A stretch of DNA of 64,000 nt from Mesorhizobium sp. L-8-3 (GTDB taxonomy: Bacteria; Pseudomonadota; Alphaproteobacteria; Rhizobiales; Rhizobiaceae), in NCBI RefSeq assembly GCF_016756615.1, contig NZ_AP023262.1, positions 4,341,501-4,405,500 of the forward strand. The letters are read 5' to 3'. The position numbers and the translations under genes were made by a program. Positions 23,758-31,947 of the stretch are shown here, in pieces; within the stretch, counting starts at the first letter, position 1, and each line of letters begins with the position of its first letter. Below the pieces are notes generated by a model. That model was not told the DNA's origin and did no database searches. It worked only from the letters and a program-made list of their open reading frames with translations.

Positions 23758-26208
23758 TCAGCTTCTCAGCCTCCGATTCTCCGGGTCCCACAGCGGCTTG
23801 TCCTCCTGGACGATCGCCGGATGGCGCACGCCGAAGATCTCGACTTCGACTGCCGTTCCCGGCGTCGCCAGGTCGGCGCGCAGCATGCCGAGCGCAATCG
23901 AGCGGTCGATGCGGTAACCCCAGCCGCCCGATGTCGTCTCTCCGACCACTTTTCCATCGTGCCAGAGCGTCGACATATAGGGCGCGTCGTAGTCGCCGGC
24001 TTCGACCAACAGCGTGACGAAACGTTTTGCGACGCCCTGCTGCCTTTCGTTGAGCAGCGCCGCCTTGCCCTTGAAGGCGGGTTTGTCCCACCTCACGAAG
24101 CGGTCGAGCCCGCCCTGCAGAACCGTGTAGTCGGTCGAAAGGTCCTGTTTCCATGCGCGGTAGCCCTTTTCCAGGCGCAGCGCGTCGAGCGCGAACATGC
24201 CGAAGGGCTTCAACCCGTGTTTCTGCCCGGCCGCCCAGACCGCGTCGAATATCGCGGCGGTGTCACCGACCTTGCTGTGGATTTCCCAGCCCAACTCGCC
24301 GGCGAAGGAGACACGCACGAGCTGGCACCAGCGCCCCGAAATCTGCACTGACTGGTGCGACAGCCAGGGCCGAGCCAGGTCGGCCTCGCTCACCTCGGCC
24401 AGTATGTCGCGCGATTTCGGCCCCGACAGGATCTGGCAGGCGAAGGCTTCGGTGGCATTCTCCAGCGTGATCGCGGAGCCCTCGGGCAAATGGTTCTTCA
24501 GCCATTCGAAATCGTGCCATTCGGCGACCGCGGCCGTGATCAGGAAGAAGAAGTCCTCGTCGGCCGCCATGATCGACATTTCGGTGACAATGCGTCCCTG
24601 GTCGTCGGCGAAATAGCCGAGGCCGATGCGGCCTGGCTTCGGCACGACGCCGGTGATCATGGTGGAGAGCCAGTCGCGCGCGCCGTCGCCCTGCAGCCGG
24701 AACCGTGAAAAACCCGGGAGGTCGAGGATGCCGGCGGCGTCGCGCACCGCGAGGCATTCCTCGCGGATACGCTTCTCCCACGGACCGGAGCGGGCGAAGG
24801 TCTGGATCGAGGCTTCCGAGACGTCGTCGCCGGAATGCGCATACCAGGTGGCGCGCTCCCAGCCGTTATAGGCGTTGAACTGGGCGTCAAGTGCGGCGAT
24901 GCGGTCATGGATCGGCGACAGTTTCCGGTTCCGGCCGGCCGGCCAGGCGTGGCGCGGGAAATGGATCGCATATTCGTGGCCATAGACCTCCATGCCCTTG
25001 GCCACCGCATAGTCCTTGGCCGAGGCGAAGCCTGTGAAGCGGCGCGGATCGCAGCTCCACATGTCCCATTCCGTGCGGCCCTCGGTCACCCATTCGGCCA
25101 GCACCTTGCCGGCGCCGCCGGCCTGGGCGATGCCGAAGGTGAAGACGCAGGCTTCGAAGGCGTTGGGCACGCCGGGCATCGGGCCGATCAGGGGATTGCC
25201 GTCGGGCGCGTAGGGGATCGGCCCGTTGATCACCTTCGACAGGCCGGCCGTGCCGAGGATCGGGACGCGCGCGGCGGCGTCGGCGAGATAGTGCTCCAGC
25301 CGCTCCAGATCGTCGGGGAAGAGCTGGAAGGAGAAATCGTCCGGCATCGGATCGCCGGGGTCGGCCCAATGGGCGCGGCAGTTGCGCTCATAGGGGCCGA
25401 GATTCATGCCGTTCTTTTCCTGGCGCAGATAATATGAGGTGTCGACGTCGCGCAGCAGCGGCAGCTTCCGGCAGCTCTCGCGGGTCCAGGCCGCGAGCTC
25501 GGCAATCTCGTCGAACAGGATGTATTGATGGCTCATCACCATCATGGGTACGTCGCGGCCGAACATCCTGCCGACTTCGGCGGCGCGGTAGCCCGCGGCA
25601 TTGACCACATACTCGCAGCGAATCTCGCCTTGCGGCGTGGCGACGACCCATTCGTCGCGGTCGCGCTTTACGCCCGTGACGGGACAGAAGCGCAGGATAC
25701 GGGCGCCCATGTCGCGAGCGCCCTTGGCGAGCGCCTGGGTGAGTTGGGCCGGGTCGATGTCGCCGTCGCTCGGATCGTAAAGCGCGCCCTTCAGATCATG
25801 CGTCTCGATGAAGGGATAGCGCGATCGGATCTCATCCACCCCGATCACGTCGATCGCCATGCCCTGGTAGCGGCCCATGCCCCTGACGCGCTCGAATTCC
25901 TGCATCCGCTCCGCCGTGTGGGCGAGGCGGATCGAGCCGGTGACGTGATAGTTCATCGGATAGTCGACCGCCTGTGCCAGCCCGCGATAGAGCTCGGCCG
26001 AATAGCGTTGCATGTTCATGAGCGACCACGATGAGGAGAAGGTCGGCACATTGCCGGCGGCATGCCAGGTCGAGCCCGAGGTGAGTTCGTTCTTCTCCAG
26101 CAGCACGCTGTCGGTCCAGCCCGCCTTGGCCAGATGGTAGAGCGACGAGACGCCGACAGCGCCGCCGCCGATGATCACCACGCGTGCTGTGGCGGGCAAA
26201 CCGGCCAT
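23758..26208 (-). CDS. Dimethylglycine/sarcosine dehydrogenase-like flavoprotein B
   Basis: The 816-residue flavoprotein is a paralogue of the other dehydrogenase in this region, with the same order: FAD domain (VVIIGGGAVGVSSLYHLAKAG, then STWHAAG), linker, and GCV_T-like C-terminal half (NATEAFACQILSGPKSRDIL, SFAGELGWEIHSK). N-terminal FAD and WHAAG motifs are intact. It starts just before the XRE-cupin regulator, about 46 bases from the regulator's stop, so they may be co-transcribed from the regulator's promoter. The two copies flank a palindromic element and an aminotransferase and are too diverged to be a recent duplication. Confidence 0.9.
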   Translation of the reverse strand: MAGLPATARVVIIGGGAVGVSSLYHLAKAGWTDSVLLEKNELTSGSTWHAAGNVPTFSSSWSLMNMQRYSAELYRGLAQAVDYPMNYHVTGSIRLAHTAERMQEFERVRGMGRYQGMAIDVIGVDEIRSRYPFIETHDLKGALYDPSDGDIDPAQLTQALAKGARDMGARILRFCPVTGVKRDRDEWVVATPQGEIRCEYVVNAAGYRAAEVGRMFGRDVPMMVMSHQYILFDEIAELAAWTRESCRKLPLLRDVDTSYYLRQEKNGMNLGPYERNCRAHWADPGDPMPDDFSFQLFPDDLERLEHYLADAAARVPILGTAGLSKVINGPIPYAPDGNPLIGPMPGVPNAFEACVFTFGIAQAGGAGKVLAEWVTEGRTEWDMWSCDPRRFTGFASAKDYAVAKGMEVYGHEYAIHFPRHAWPAGRNRKLSPIHDRIAALDAQFNAYNGWERATWYAHSGDDVSEASIQTFARSGPWEKRIREECLAVRDAAGILDLPGFSRFRLQGDGARDWLSTMITGVVPKPGRIGLGYFADDQGRIVTEMSIMAADEDFFFLITAAVAEWHDFEWLKNHLPEGSAITLENATEAFACQILSGPKSRDILAEVSEADLARPWLSHQSVQISGRWCQLVRVSFAGELGWEIHSKVGDTAAIFDAVWAAGQKHGLKPFGMFALDALRLEKGYRAWKQDLSTDYTVLQGGLDRFVRWDKPAFKGKAALLNERQQGVAKRFVTLLVEAGDYDAPYMSTLWHDGKVVGETTSGGWGYRIDRSIALGMLRADLATPGTAVEVEIFGVRHPAIVQEDKPLWDPENRRLRS

Positions 26209-26254
26209 GATGTCCTCCTCCCGTTGCGTCGCCGCCGGGCGGCGCCGCCTGTTC

Positions 26255-26860
26255 TCAGTACACCGGCGGCGATACGACCCAGATGACGACCGCCGGCTCC
26301 GCGCCGGGGTTGCGCCAGCGGAAGGGTTTGCCGCTGAATCGGAAGCTGTCGCCTTCCGACAGCCGATGCCAGGTCCCCGCGATCTCGATGTCGAAATGTC
26401 CCGAAACGACGTAGCCGGCCTCCTCGGTGGGGCGGTTGGCAGGTTCCGTCAGTTCGGCACCCGGCGCGAACACCGAGCGCAGCAATTCGAAACTGCCGCC
26501 GAGATCCGGCGAGAGCAGTTCTTCCACCAGACCGGATTCGCTCGTGCCGAGCGAGCGGCGGCGTCCGGCCCGCACGATCGCGCCGCGTTCCGCCTCGTTC
26601 GCGACCTCGTGGCCGAAGAACAGGCTGACGGGCACAGCGAAAAGATCGGCGAAGGCGCGCAAGTCGCCGAGAGTAGGCACCGAGAGGCCCCGCTCCACCT
26701 GGCTGACCCATCCCACCGATCGGCCGAGCCTGAGGGCGATCTCCGAAAGCGTCAGGCCGCGCGCCTTGCGCAGGGCGCGGATGTCGCCCGCCAGCATCGC
26801 GCCCGGCGGGGCCTCTTCATGATCGATCCGGATGGCGTCCGCTGCCACGTCATGTCCCAT
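26255..26860 (-). CDS. XRE-family regulator with cupin domain
   Basis: The 201-residue protein starts at ATG 26860 (a GTG three codons upstream is possible). Residues about 25-80 form a helix-turn-helix of the lambda repressor type (LRKARGLTLSEIALRLGRSVGWVSQVERG), and 115-200 a cupin fold (FAPGAELTE...EEAGYVVSGHFDIEI...LSEGDSFRF). Such XRE-cupin regulators commonly sense catabolic substrates, as in the PuuR group. It is likely the first gene of the minus-strand operon. Upstream it faces a divergent nitroreductase gene. Confidence 0.88.
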   Translation of the reverse strand: MGHDVAADAIRIDHEEAPPGAMLAGDIRALRKARGLTLSEIALRLGRSVGWVSQVERGLSVPTLGDLRAFADLFAVPVSLFFGHEVANEAERGAIVRAGRRRSLGTSESGLVEELLSPDLGGSFELLRSVFAPGAELTEPANRPTEEAGYVVSGHFDIEIAGTWHRLSEGDSFRFSGKPFRWRNPGAEPAVVIWVVSPPVY

Positions 26861-26874
26861 GAAAAACACGAATA

Positions 26875-26921
26875 GAATTTCATCTGTGACAGTTTCGTGA
26901 AAATTTCAAGCAGAATTTCAT
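26875..26921. promoter_or_regulatory. Candidate XRE-cupin operator repeats
   Basis: GAATTTCAT occurs at 26875 and again at 26913, with TGAAAATTTCA (26898-26908, a palindrome around a central A) between them. These AT-rich direct and inverted repeats in a GC-rich genome lie just before the regulator's start and may be its binding sites. Confidence 0.5.
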
Positions 26922-27019
26922 GGAGTCGCGCAAGATTTGCTTGCGGGACGAAAGCGGCTTATGCAAATGCTCGCCCGCCGAAAGCCATGTCAGGCTCGGA
27001 CCGAGGAAAGTCGCCGCCC

Positions 27020-27730
27020 ATGCTGGCACCGGACAGAAAGAACGAAATCCCTGATGAGACGGCGATCGTCGATGAAGCGATCACGTCGCGGCGGTCGGTG
27101 CGCGCCTTCCTGCCGGACCCTGTCGACGAAGCGATGATTCGCGACATTCTGGATGTGGCGTCGCGCGCGCCCTCGGGCACCAACATGCAGCCGTGGCGGG
27201 TCTACGTGACGACGGGGCAGGTCAAGGACCAGATCTCCGACGCGATCCTCAATTCGGGCATCCGGGCCGAAAAGGCAGCCTGGGATGAGTACAAATATTA
27301 TCCCGACCAGTTCTTCGAGCCCTATCTGACGCGCCGGCGCTCCGTCGGTTTCGGCCTTTATTCCTCCCTAGGCATCGGCCGGCGCGAGGTCGACCGGATG
27401 CGCGAGCAGCACGACCGGAACTTCCTGTTTTTCGACGCGCCGGTCGGCATGATCTTCACCATCGACCGCCGGCTGAACCAGGGATCCTGGATCGATCTCG
27501 GCATGTTCCTCGAAAACATAATGATCGCCGCGCGGGGCAGGGGCCTGCACACCTGCCCGCAGGCTGCCTTCGCGCCCTATCACAACCAGATCCGCCCCGT
27601 GCTCGGCATGGCCGAGGAGGAGATCCTGGTGTGCGGCATGGCGCTCGGCTATGAGGACACCTCCAAGCCCGAGAACAATTTCCGCACGGAGCGGGCGCCC
27701 CAGGAAGAGTGGGTCAAGTTCCTGAAGTGA
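27020..27730 (+). CDS. Nitroreductase family protein
   Basis: ATG 27020 follows GAGGAAAG by about eight bases. The 236-residue protein has the nitroreductase FMN loops: AITSRRSVRAFLPDPV, RAPSGTNMQPWRVYV, and GLHTCPQAAF near the C-terminal third. It probably uses NAD(P)H and FMN to reduce nitro compounds or quinones. Upstream in-frame ATGs (26987) lack a ribosome binding site. Its end overlaps the convergent TetR gene's end by 17 bases, which is unusual. No close functional partner is evident. Confidence 0.85.
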   Translation: MLAPDRKNEIPDETAIVDEAITSRRSVRAFLPDPVDEAMIRDILDVASRAPSGTNMQPWRVYVTTGQVKDQISDAILNSGIRAEKAAWDEYKYYPDQFFEPYLTRRRSVGFGLYSSLGIGRREVDRMREQHDRNFLFFDAPVGMIFTIDRRLNQGSWIDLGMFLENIMIAARGRGLHTCPQAAFAPYHNQIRPVLGMAEEEILVCGMALGYEDTSKPENNFRTERAPQEEWVKFLK

Positions 27731-28322
27731 GCCGGTCCCAGGCGGCCATGGCGCCGTCGGCAACGGCATCGAGCATATCGCGGCTCGCGCCGTCGCGTGC
27801 CTGGATCGACATGCCCTGCTGCACCGTCGCGTAGAACTGCGCCACCGCGGCGCTGTCGATCCCGTCTGGCAGTTCGCCTGCCGCGATCGCCTTGTCGAGC
27901 CTTTCCCGCAAGCTCTCGACGTTCTCGGAGCGGATGCCCTTCAGCGCGTCGCAGATGCCGGCATTGCTGCCTGACATGTGGAGGGCGCCGAGCACGATCA
28001 GGCAGCCTTGCGGCTTGCCCGGTTGCGTGAAGGACATGGCGGTCGCGTGCAGATAGCCCGATATCGCCTCCCTGGCCGTCGGCGCCACGGTGAGGGCGTC
28101 CCAGATCTCCGTGCCTTCGGTCTTGCCGTAGAGCACGACCGCCTCGTTGAAAAGTTCCTCTTTTGAGCCGAAGGCCGCATAGAGGCTGGGCGCATTGATG
28201 CCCATCGCCGCCGTCAGATCCGCCAGCGACGTGTTGTCGTATCCTTTCGCCCAGAACACTTCCATCGCGCGCCGCAGCGCCATATCCCGGTCGAAGCTTC
28301 GCGGCCTGCCTCTTTCCGCCAT
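27714..28322 (-). CDS. TetR-family regulator of the divergent SDR
   Basis: Start 28322 (MAERGRPRSFDRDMALRRAM). The 202-residue protein has the TetR N-terminal helix-turn-helix (TSLADLTAAMGINAPSLYAA) and a helical ligand domain of the TetR_C group with CLIVLGALHM. The 'GRPR.FD...AL..AM.VFW..GY' opening is common in regulators of small dehydrogenase/efflux genes. Divergent from the SDR gene, with a perfect palindrome between the starts. It probably represses that gene until a ligand binds. Confidence 0.9.
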   Translation of the reverse strand: MAERGRPRSFDRDMALRRAMEVFWAKGYDNTSLADLTAAMGINAPSLYAAFGSKEELFNEAVVLYGKTEGTEIWDALTVAPTAREAISGYLHATAMSFTQPGKPQGCLIVLGALHMSGSNAGICDALKGIRSENVESLRERLDKAIAAGELPDGIDSAAVAQFYATVQQGMSIQARDGASRDMLDAVADGAMAAWDRLTSGT

Positions 28323-28391
28323 GGCTCTCTCTTTTTTTGTAGTGACTGATAAATAAACCTGTTGACCCCATCCGACAAGGCTGTCATCAAA

Positions 28392-28411
28392 TATGTATCG
28401 ACCGATACATA
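28392..28411. promoter_or_regulatory. Perfect TetR operator palindrome
   Basis: TATGTATCGACCGATACATA is a 20-base palindrome, perfect in its 9-bp arms around a central AC, lying 14 bases before the SDR start and 70 bases from the TetR start. Size and position fit a TetR dimer site covering the SDR promoter and ribosome binding site. Confidence 0.8.
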
Positions 28412-28424
28412 AATGGAGATGGAC

Positions 28425-29165
28425 ATGTCTCGTCTGGACGGAAAAGTGGCCCTTGTGACCGGCGGCAGCCGCGGCATTGGCGCGGCGACTGCGCATCGGT
28501 TGGCGACCGAGGGCGCCGATGTGGCGATCACCTATGCGCGCTCGCCGGAGCGGGCCGGGCAGGTGGTGGGCGACATCGAGGCCGCCGGCCGGCGCGGCCT
28601 GGCGATCAAGGCGGACAATCTCGACGCCGACGCCGTCGAGGCCGCAGTCGCGACGACGGTCGAGAGGCTCGGCCGGCTCGATATCCTGGTCAACAATGCC
28701 GGTGTCTTCCAGGTCGGTCCGATCGATGAACTGACACGGGCGGACTTCGAGGAAACGGTTGCCGTCAATCTGCGTGCGCCGTTCCTCGCGGCACGGGCGG
28801 CGGCCCGGCATATGGGAAAGGGCGGCCGCATCGTCTCGATCGGCAGCAACCTCGCCGTGCGCGTGCCAGGCCCCGGCTTGAGCCTCTATTCGCTGAGCAA
28901 GGCCGCGCTGATCGGCATGACGAAAGGGCTGGCGCGGGATCTGGGCTCCCGGGGGATAACCGTCAACGTGATCCATCCCGGCCCGACGGATACCGAGATG
29001 AACCCGGCCCGCGGCCCGATGGCGGATGGCCAGCGCTCACTGATGGCGATCCCGCATTTCGGCGATGCCGGCGACGTCGCCGCCATGGTCGCCTATCTGT
29101 CCGGCGCGGAAGCGGGCGGCATCACCGGAGCCGAGTTCACGATCGACGGCGGCGCCAACGCCTGA
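28425..29165 (+). CDS. SDR-family oxidoreductase
   Basis: Start ATG 28425 (MSRLDGKVALVTGGSRGIGA) is preferred over two earlier ATGs because GGAG lies eight bases before it. The 246-residue enzyme shows TGGSRGIG (NAD(P) binding), VNNAG, and the YSLSK pair (Tyr, Lys catalytic), with the catalytic Ser in SIGSNLA. A small aldehyde, quinone or toxic carbonyl is the likely substrate. Regulated by the adjacent TetR gene. It follows the class of TetR-SDR pairs that respond to reactive compounds. Confidence 0.92.
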   Translation: MSRLDGKVALVTGGSRGIGAATAHRLATEGADVAITYARSPERAGQVVGDIEAAGRRGLAIKADNLDADAVEAAVATTVERLGRLDILVNNAGVFQVGPIDELTRADFEETVAVNLRAPFLAARAAARHMGKGGRIVSIGSNLAVRVPGPGLSLYSLSKAALIGMTKGLARDLGSRGITVNVIHPGPTDTEMNPARGPMADGQRSLMAIPHFGDAGDVAAMVAYLSGAEAGGITGAEFTIDGGANA

Positions 29166-29314
29166 GCGGTTCCGGCCAAGCGTCGCCGCGACGAATGCCG
29201 GGCCAACTTGGGAAACTCTGAAGAGCATGCGATCCAGACGGTCCCTCATGGCGTCGTTTCGCTTATTTTTCGGAATCCCTTAGGCCCGGCGGCTGTCGGA
29301 AGGCGAGCGGACGC

Positions 29315-30217
29315 TCACCCCTCCGCGTAGCGTTCGGGTGATTGCCTCAGCCGCTGGATATCCTTCAGCGGCGGGGCCCCGAAGAGCCGGCTGTATTCCC
29401 GGCTGAACTGGGAAGGGCTGTCATATCCGACGGAATGACCGGCAATGGCGGCATCGAGCGACTGGCTGAGGATCAGTCGCCTTGCTTCCTGGAGCCGAAG
29501 TTGCTTCTGGTACTGTAGCGGGCTCAAGCCGGTAACGTCCTTGAAATGCGCGTGCAGCGACGACGTGCTCATGCGTGCCTCCATCGCCACGGCCTCGATG
29601 CTGAACGGCTTCTTGAAATTCTGCTTGATCCAGCCGATCGCGCGGCTGACCTGTCTCGTGCTGCTGTCACCGGTCGCGATCTGCCGCAGCAGGGCCGCCT
29701 GATCGCCAAGAAGCAGGCGGTAGAGGATCTCGCGTTCCGCCATCGGCGCCAGCACCGCGATGTCGCGTGGACTATCGAGCAATCGTGCTAGCCGCAGCAC
29801 GGCGTCGATCAGCTCCGGCGCGCTCGGATTTAGCGCCATGCCCAGATGTTCCGGTCGTGCGGCCTCGTCGGACATGCCCATGGCGAGCATCAGTTCCGCA
29901 ACGATGGAAGTATCGAGTTCGAGCTTGAGGCTGAGATAGGGCTCTTCGGGACTGGCCTCGATCACCTGGCCGACGACGGGCACATCGACCGTCACCACAA
30001 GATGATGCGAGGGTCCATAGACATAGACGCGATCGCCGACCATAACCTGCTTTCTGCCCTGCGCGATCACGCAGAAGGCAGGCTGGTGCATGCCGTGCAT
30101 CGGCTCGGTGATCTTGGATGCGCGGGCCATCGAGAGGCGCGGGACCGCCGTCGGAGTGACGCCGTCCCCTTCGGTCCATTGATCGATGATCTGGGCGAGT
30201 TCCGCGATCTGCTGCAT
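29315..30217 (-). CDS. AraC-family transcriptional regulator (AraC_N type)
   Basis: The 300-residue protein has the AraC_N ligand domain in residues about 25-180 (HGMHQPAFCVIAQGRKQVMVG and YLSLKLELD) and two helix-turn-helix motifs at 220-290 (FSIEAVAMEARMSTSSLHAH and IAGHSVGYDSPSQFSREYSR). It opens with MQQIAELAQIIDQW. Such regulators often act on nearby oxidoreductases. It is divergent from the small ORF and Atu4866 gene, which it may control. Confidence 0.9.
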   Translation of the reverse strand: MQQIAELAQIIDQWTEGDGVTPTAVPRLSMARASKITEPMHGMHQPAFCVIAQGRKQVMVGDRVYVYGPSHHLVVTVDVPVVGQVIEASPEEPYLSLKLELDTSIVAELMLAMGMSDEAARPEHLGMALNPSAPELIDAVLRLARLLDSPRDIAVLAPMAEREILYRLLLGDQAALLRQIATGDSSTRQVSRAIGWIKQNFKKPFSIEAVAMEARMSTSSLHAHFKDVTGLSPLQYQKQLRLQEARRLILSQSLDAAIAGHSVGYDSPSQFSREYSRLFGAPPLKDIQRLRQSPERYAEG

Positions 30218-30437
30218 ATCGTTTTCTCCGACCGGATGTCGGCGTCACCCCTGGGGTTCCGCCCTTGTCCGTCAGATATGCAAGGTGCCGTCCCAGACAA
30301 CGGTCAATCTGCATCTTTCGGATTTTTGTGCAATCATCCCGGAGGTCTGGTCTACCGCTCCCGGACCCTGGCGAGGCATTGTCGCCTCGTTCCAATCGAG
30401 CCGGTCCCAGAGGCGGCTCCAACATGGGAGCGACATC

Positions 30438-30581
30438 ATGAATCTCTATCCAACCCAAATCGTCAGGCGTGTCGTTCCGAGCGCCCCGACACCACGCCGC
30501 CGTTCCGCGCGGGCCGTGCTTTCCGCGATCGAACGCGTGCTGCGCGGACGCACCGATCCCAAGCGGACGATGAACGGTTAG
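30438..30581 (+). CDS. 47-residue basic protein
   Basis: ATG 30438 has GGGAG nine bases upstream and encodes MNLYPTQIVRRVVPSAPTPR followed by an arginine-rich stretch. It stops five bases before the Atu4866-type gene start, so the two would form one transcript. No family is recognised. The good ribosome binding site is the main support; it could be a leader peptide. Confidence 0.4.
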   Translation: MNLYPTQIVRRVVPSAPTPRRRSARAVLSAIERVLRGRTDPKRTMNG

Positions 30582-30585
30582 TAAT

Positions 30586-30996
30586 ATGCCCGGACGTTTT
30601 CCGTCCCTGGCAGCGAGGGCGATGCCTTGGATCGCTTTCGTCGCGGCGTTCATCACCGTGGCTGCGTTCGCCGTCGGTCCGGATCCGGACCGCGGCGCTT
30701 CCCGTTCAATCCAGGAGACGGGCCGAACGGGCTTGCACGCGAAAGACCGTTCCTATGTCGGCGTCTGGATGACGGCGGACGGCCAGGTCCGTCACGAGTT
30801 GTTGCCCGATGGACGCTACGACGAGACACGCGGCAAATGGAAAAGCTCCTATCGGGGGCGCTACTGGCTGGAGGGCGACCATATCGAATATGCCGACGAC
30901 ACCGGCTTCACCGCCGATGGCGATTTCCGCGACGGCGTGCTTCATCACGCCGGCATGGTGTTTTACCGGGAACCTCGTCGGCCAGCCCCCCGCTGA
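30586..30996 (+). CDS. Atu4866-domain protein
   Basis: The 136-residue product begins with a signal-anchor (PWIAFVAAFITVAAFAVG) and then the Atu4866 domain of about 80 residues: YVGVWMTADGQVRHELLPDG, YDETRG, GDHIEYADDTGFTADGDFRD, LHHAGMVFYRE. The domain is known from an Agrobacterium structure and has no assigned function. The export signal suggests a periplasmic location. The start lacks a strong ribosome binding site, so translation may depend on the small ORF just upstream. Its divergent neighbour is an AraC regulator. Confidence 0.82.
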   Translation: MPGRFPSLAARAMPWIAFVAAFITVAAFAVGPDPDRGASRSIQETGRTGLHAKDRSYVGVWMTADGQVRHELLPDGRYDETRGKWKSSYRGRYWLEGDHIEYADDTGFTADGDFRDGVLHHAGMVFYREPRRPAPR

Positions 30997-31030
30997 TCGT
31001 CCAGGGGCTCCGTCCTTCCGGAATCCGAAA

Positions 31031-31052
31031 TTGTATAGGGATGTATAGACAA
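31031..31052. promoter_or_regulatory. Candidate HutC/GntR operator before the catabolic operon
   Basis: TTGTATA and TATAGACAA form an imperfect 22-base inverted repeat whose right half, ATGTATAGACAA, has the TTGTNTANACAA shape of HutC-subfamily GntR sites. It lies about 75 bases before the SDR start, and the same operon ends with a HutC-type regulator gene. Confidence 0.5.
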
Positions 31053-31125
31053 CTGCCGGCAAACATGTTCCAGTCTCTGCCGGCCGCGTTCCGGCGGCCA
31101 AGCGCAGCCATTGGGGGACGCCGGC

Positions 31126-31899
31126 ATGACAGCGCCGTCCATGTTCGATCTGACGGGCCGCAAGGCGCTGGTGACGGGCGGCAACCGCGGCATCGGCCAA
31201 GCGATCGCCGAGGCGCTCGCCGGCGCCGGCGCCGACGTGGCGATCACCGCCCGTGACGAGTGCACGCTCGACGAGACCGTGTCGCGCCTGACGGCGTTGG
31301 GCCGCAAGGCGGTGACCGCGGCGCTCGACGTCACCGATACCGCACGCTGCGGCGTCGTGATCGGAGCCTGCGCCGAGGCGCTGGGCGGGCTCGACATACT
31401 CGTCAACAACGCCGGACATGAGGAGGTCCGTCCCTCGCTCGATGTCGACGAAGGTCTGTGGGATCGGGTCGTCTCGACCAACCTCAAGGGCGCATTCTTC
31501 TGCGCCCAGGCCGCCGCGCGGCGCATGACGGAAGCCGGCCAGGGCGGCGCCATCGTCAACCTCTGCTCGCTCACCTCCTATGTCGGCATTCCCACCGCCA
31601 CGCCCTACGGCTCGTCGAAATCGGGACTGATGGGCATGACGAGGGCGCTCGCCGCCGAGTGGGCCCAGCACGGCATCCGCGTGAATGCGATCGCGCCCGG
31701 CTATTTCCACACCGGCATGACCGACGCCTTCTACCGCGATCCCGAATGGCAGCAGACCATGCTTGCCAAGATCCCGCAGCGCCGCTTCGGCGCCATGGAG
31801 GATATCGGCGGCGCGGTGGTCTTCCTGGCGAGCGCGGCGTCGTCCTATGTGACCGGCCATTGCATTCCGATCGATGGCGGCTATCTCGCCTCGATCTGA
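31126..31899 (+). CDS. SDR dehydrogenase, candidate sulfopropanediol/polyol dehydrogenase
   Basis: ATG 31126 follows GGGGGA. The 257-residue enzyme has TGGNRGIGQ, VNNAGH, the catalytic Ser (CSLTS) and Y-x3-K (YGSSKSG), and the C-terminal SSYVTGHCIPIDGGY. It begins the operon containing a PotABCD-like importer, a HisD-like dehydrogenase and a zinc alcohol dehydrogenase. In dihydroxypropanesulfonate (DHPS) degradation the SDR (HpsO) is one of two 2-dehydrogenases thought to interconvert the DHPS enantiomers, so this is a candidate HpsO. Other polyols or sugar acids are equally compatible with the sequence. Confidence 0.85.
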   Translation: MTAPSMFDLTGRKALVTGGNRGIGQAIAEALAGAGADVAITARDECTLDETVSRLTALGRKAVTAALDVTDTARCGVVIGACAEALGGLDILVNNAGHEEVRPSLDVDEGLWDRVVSTNLKGAFFCAQAAARRMTEAGQGGAIVNLCSLTSYVGIPTATPYGSSKSGLMGMTRALAAEWAQHGIRVNAIAPGYFHTGMTDAFYRDPEWQQTMLAKIPQRRFGAMEDIGGAVVFLASAASSYVTGHCIPIDGGYLASI

Positions 31900-31947
31900 T
31901 CTGTTTGGAAACGAGGGCATCGCCCGATGGTCGGCGAGGGGAAACGA

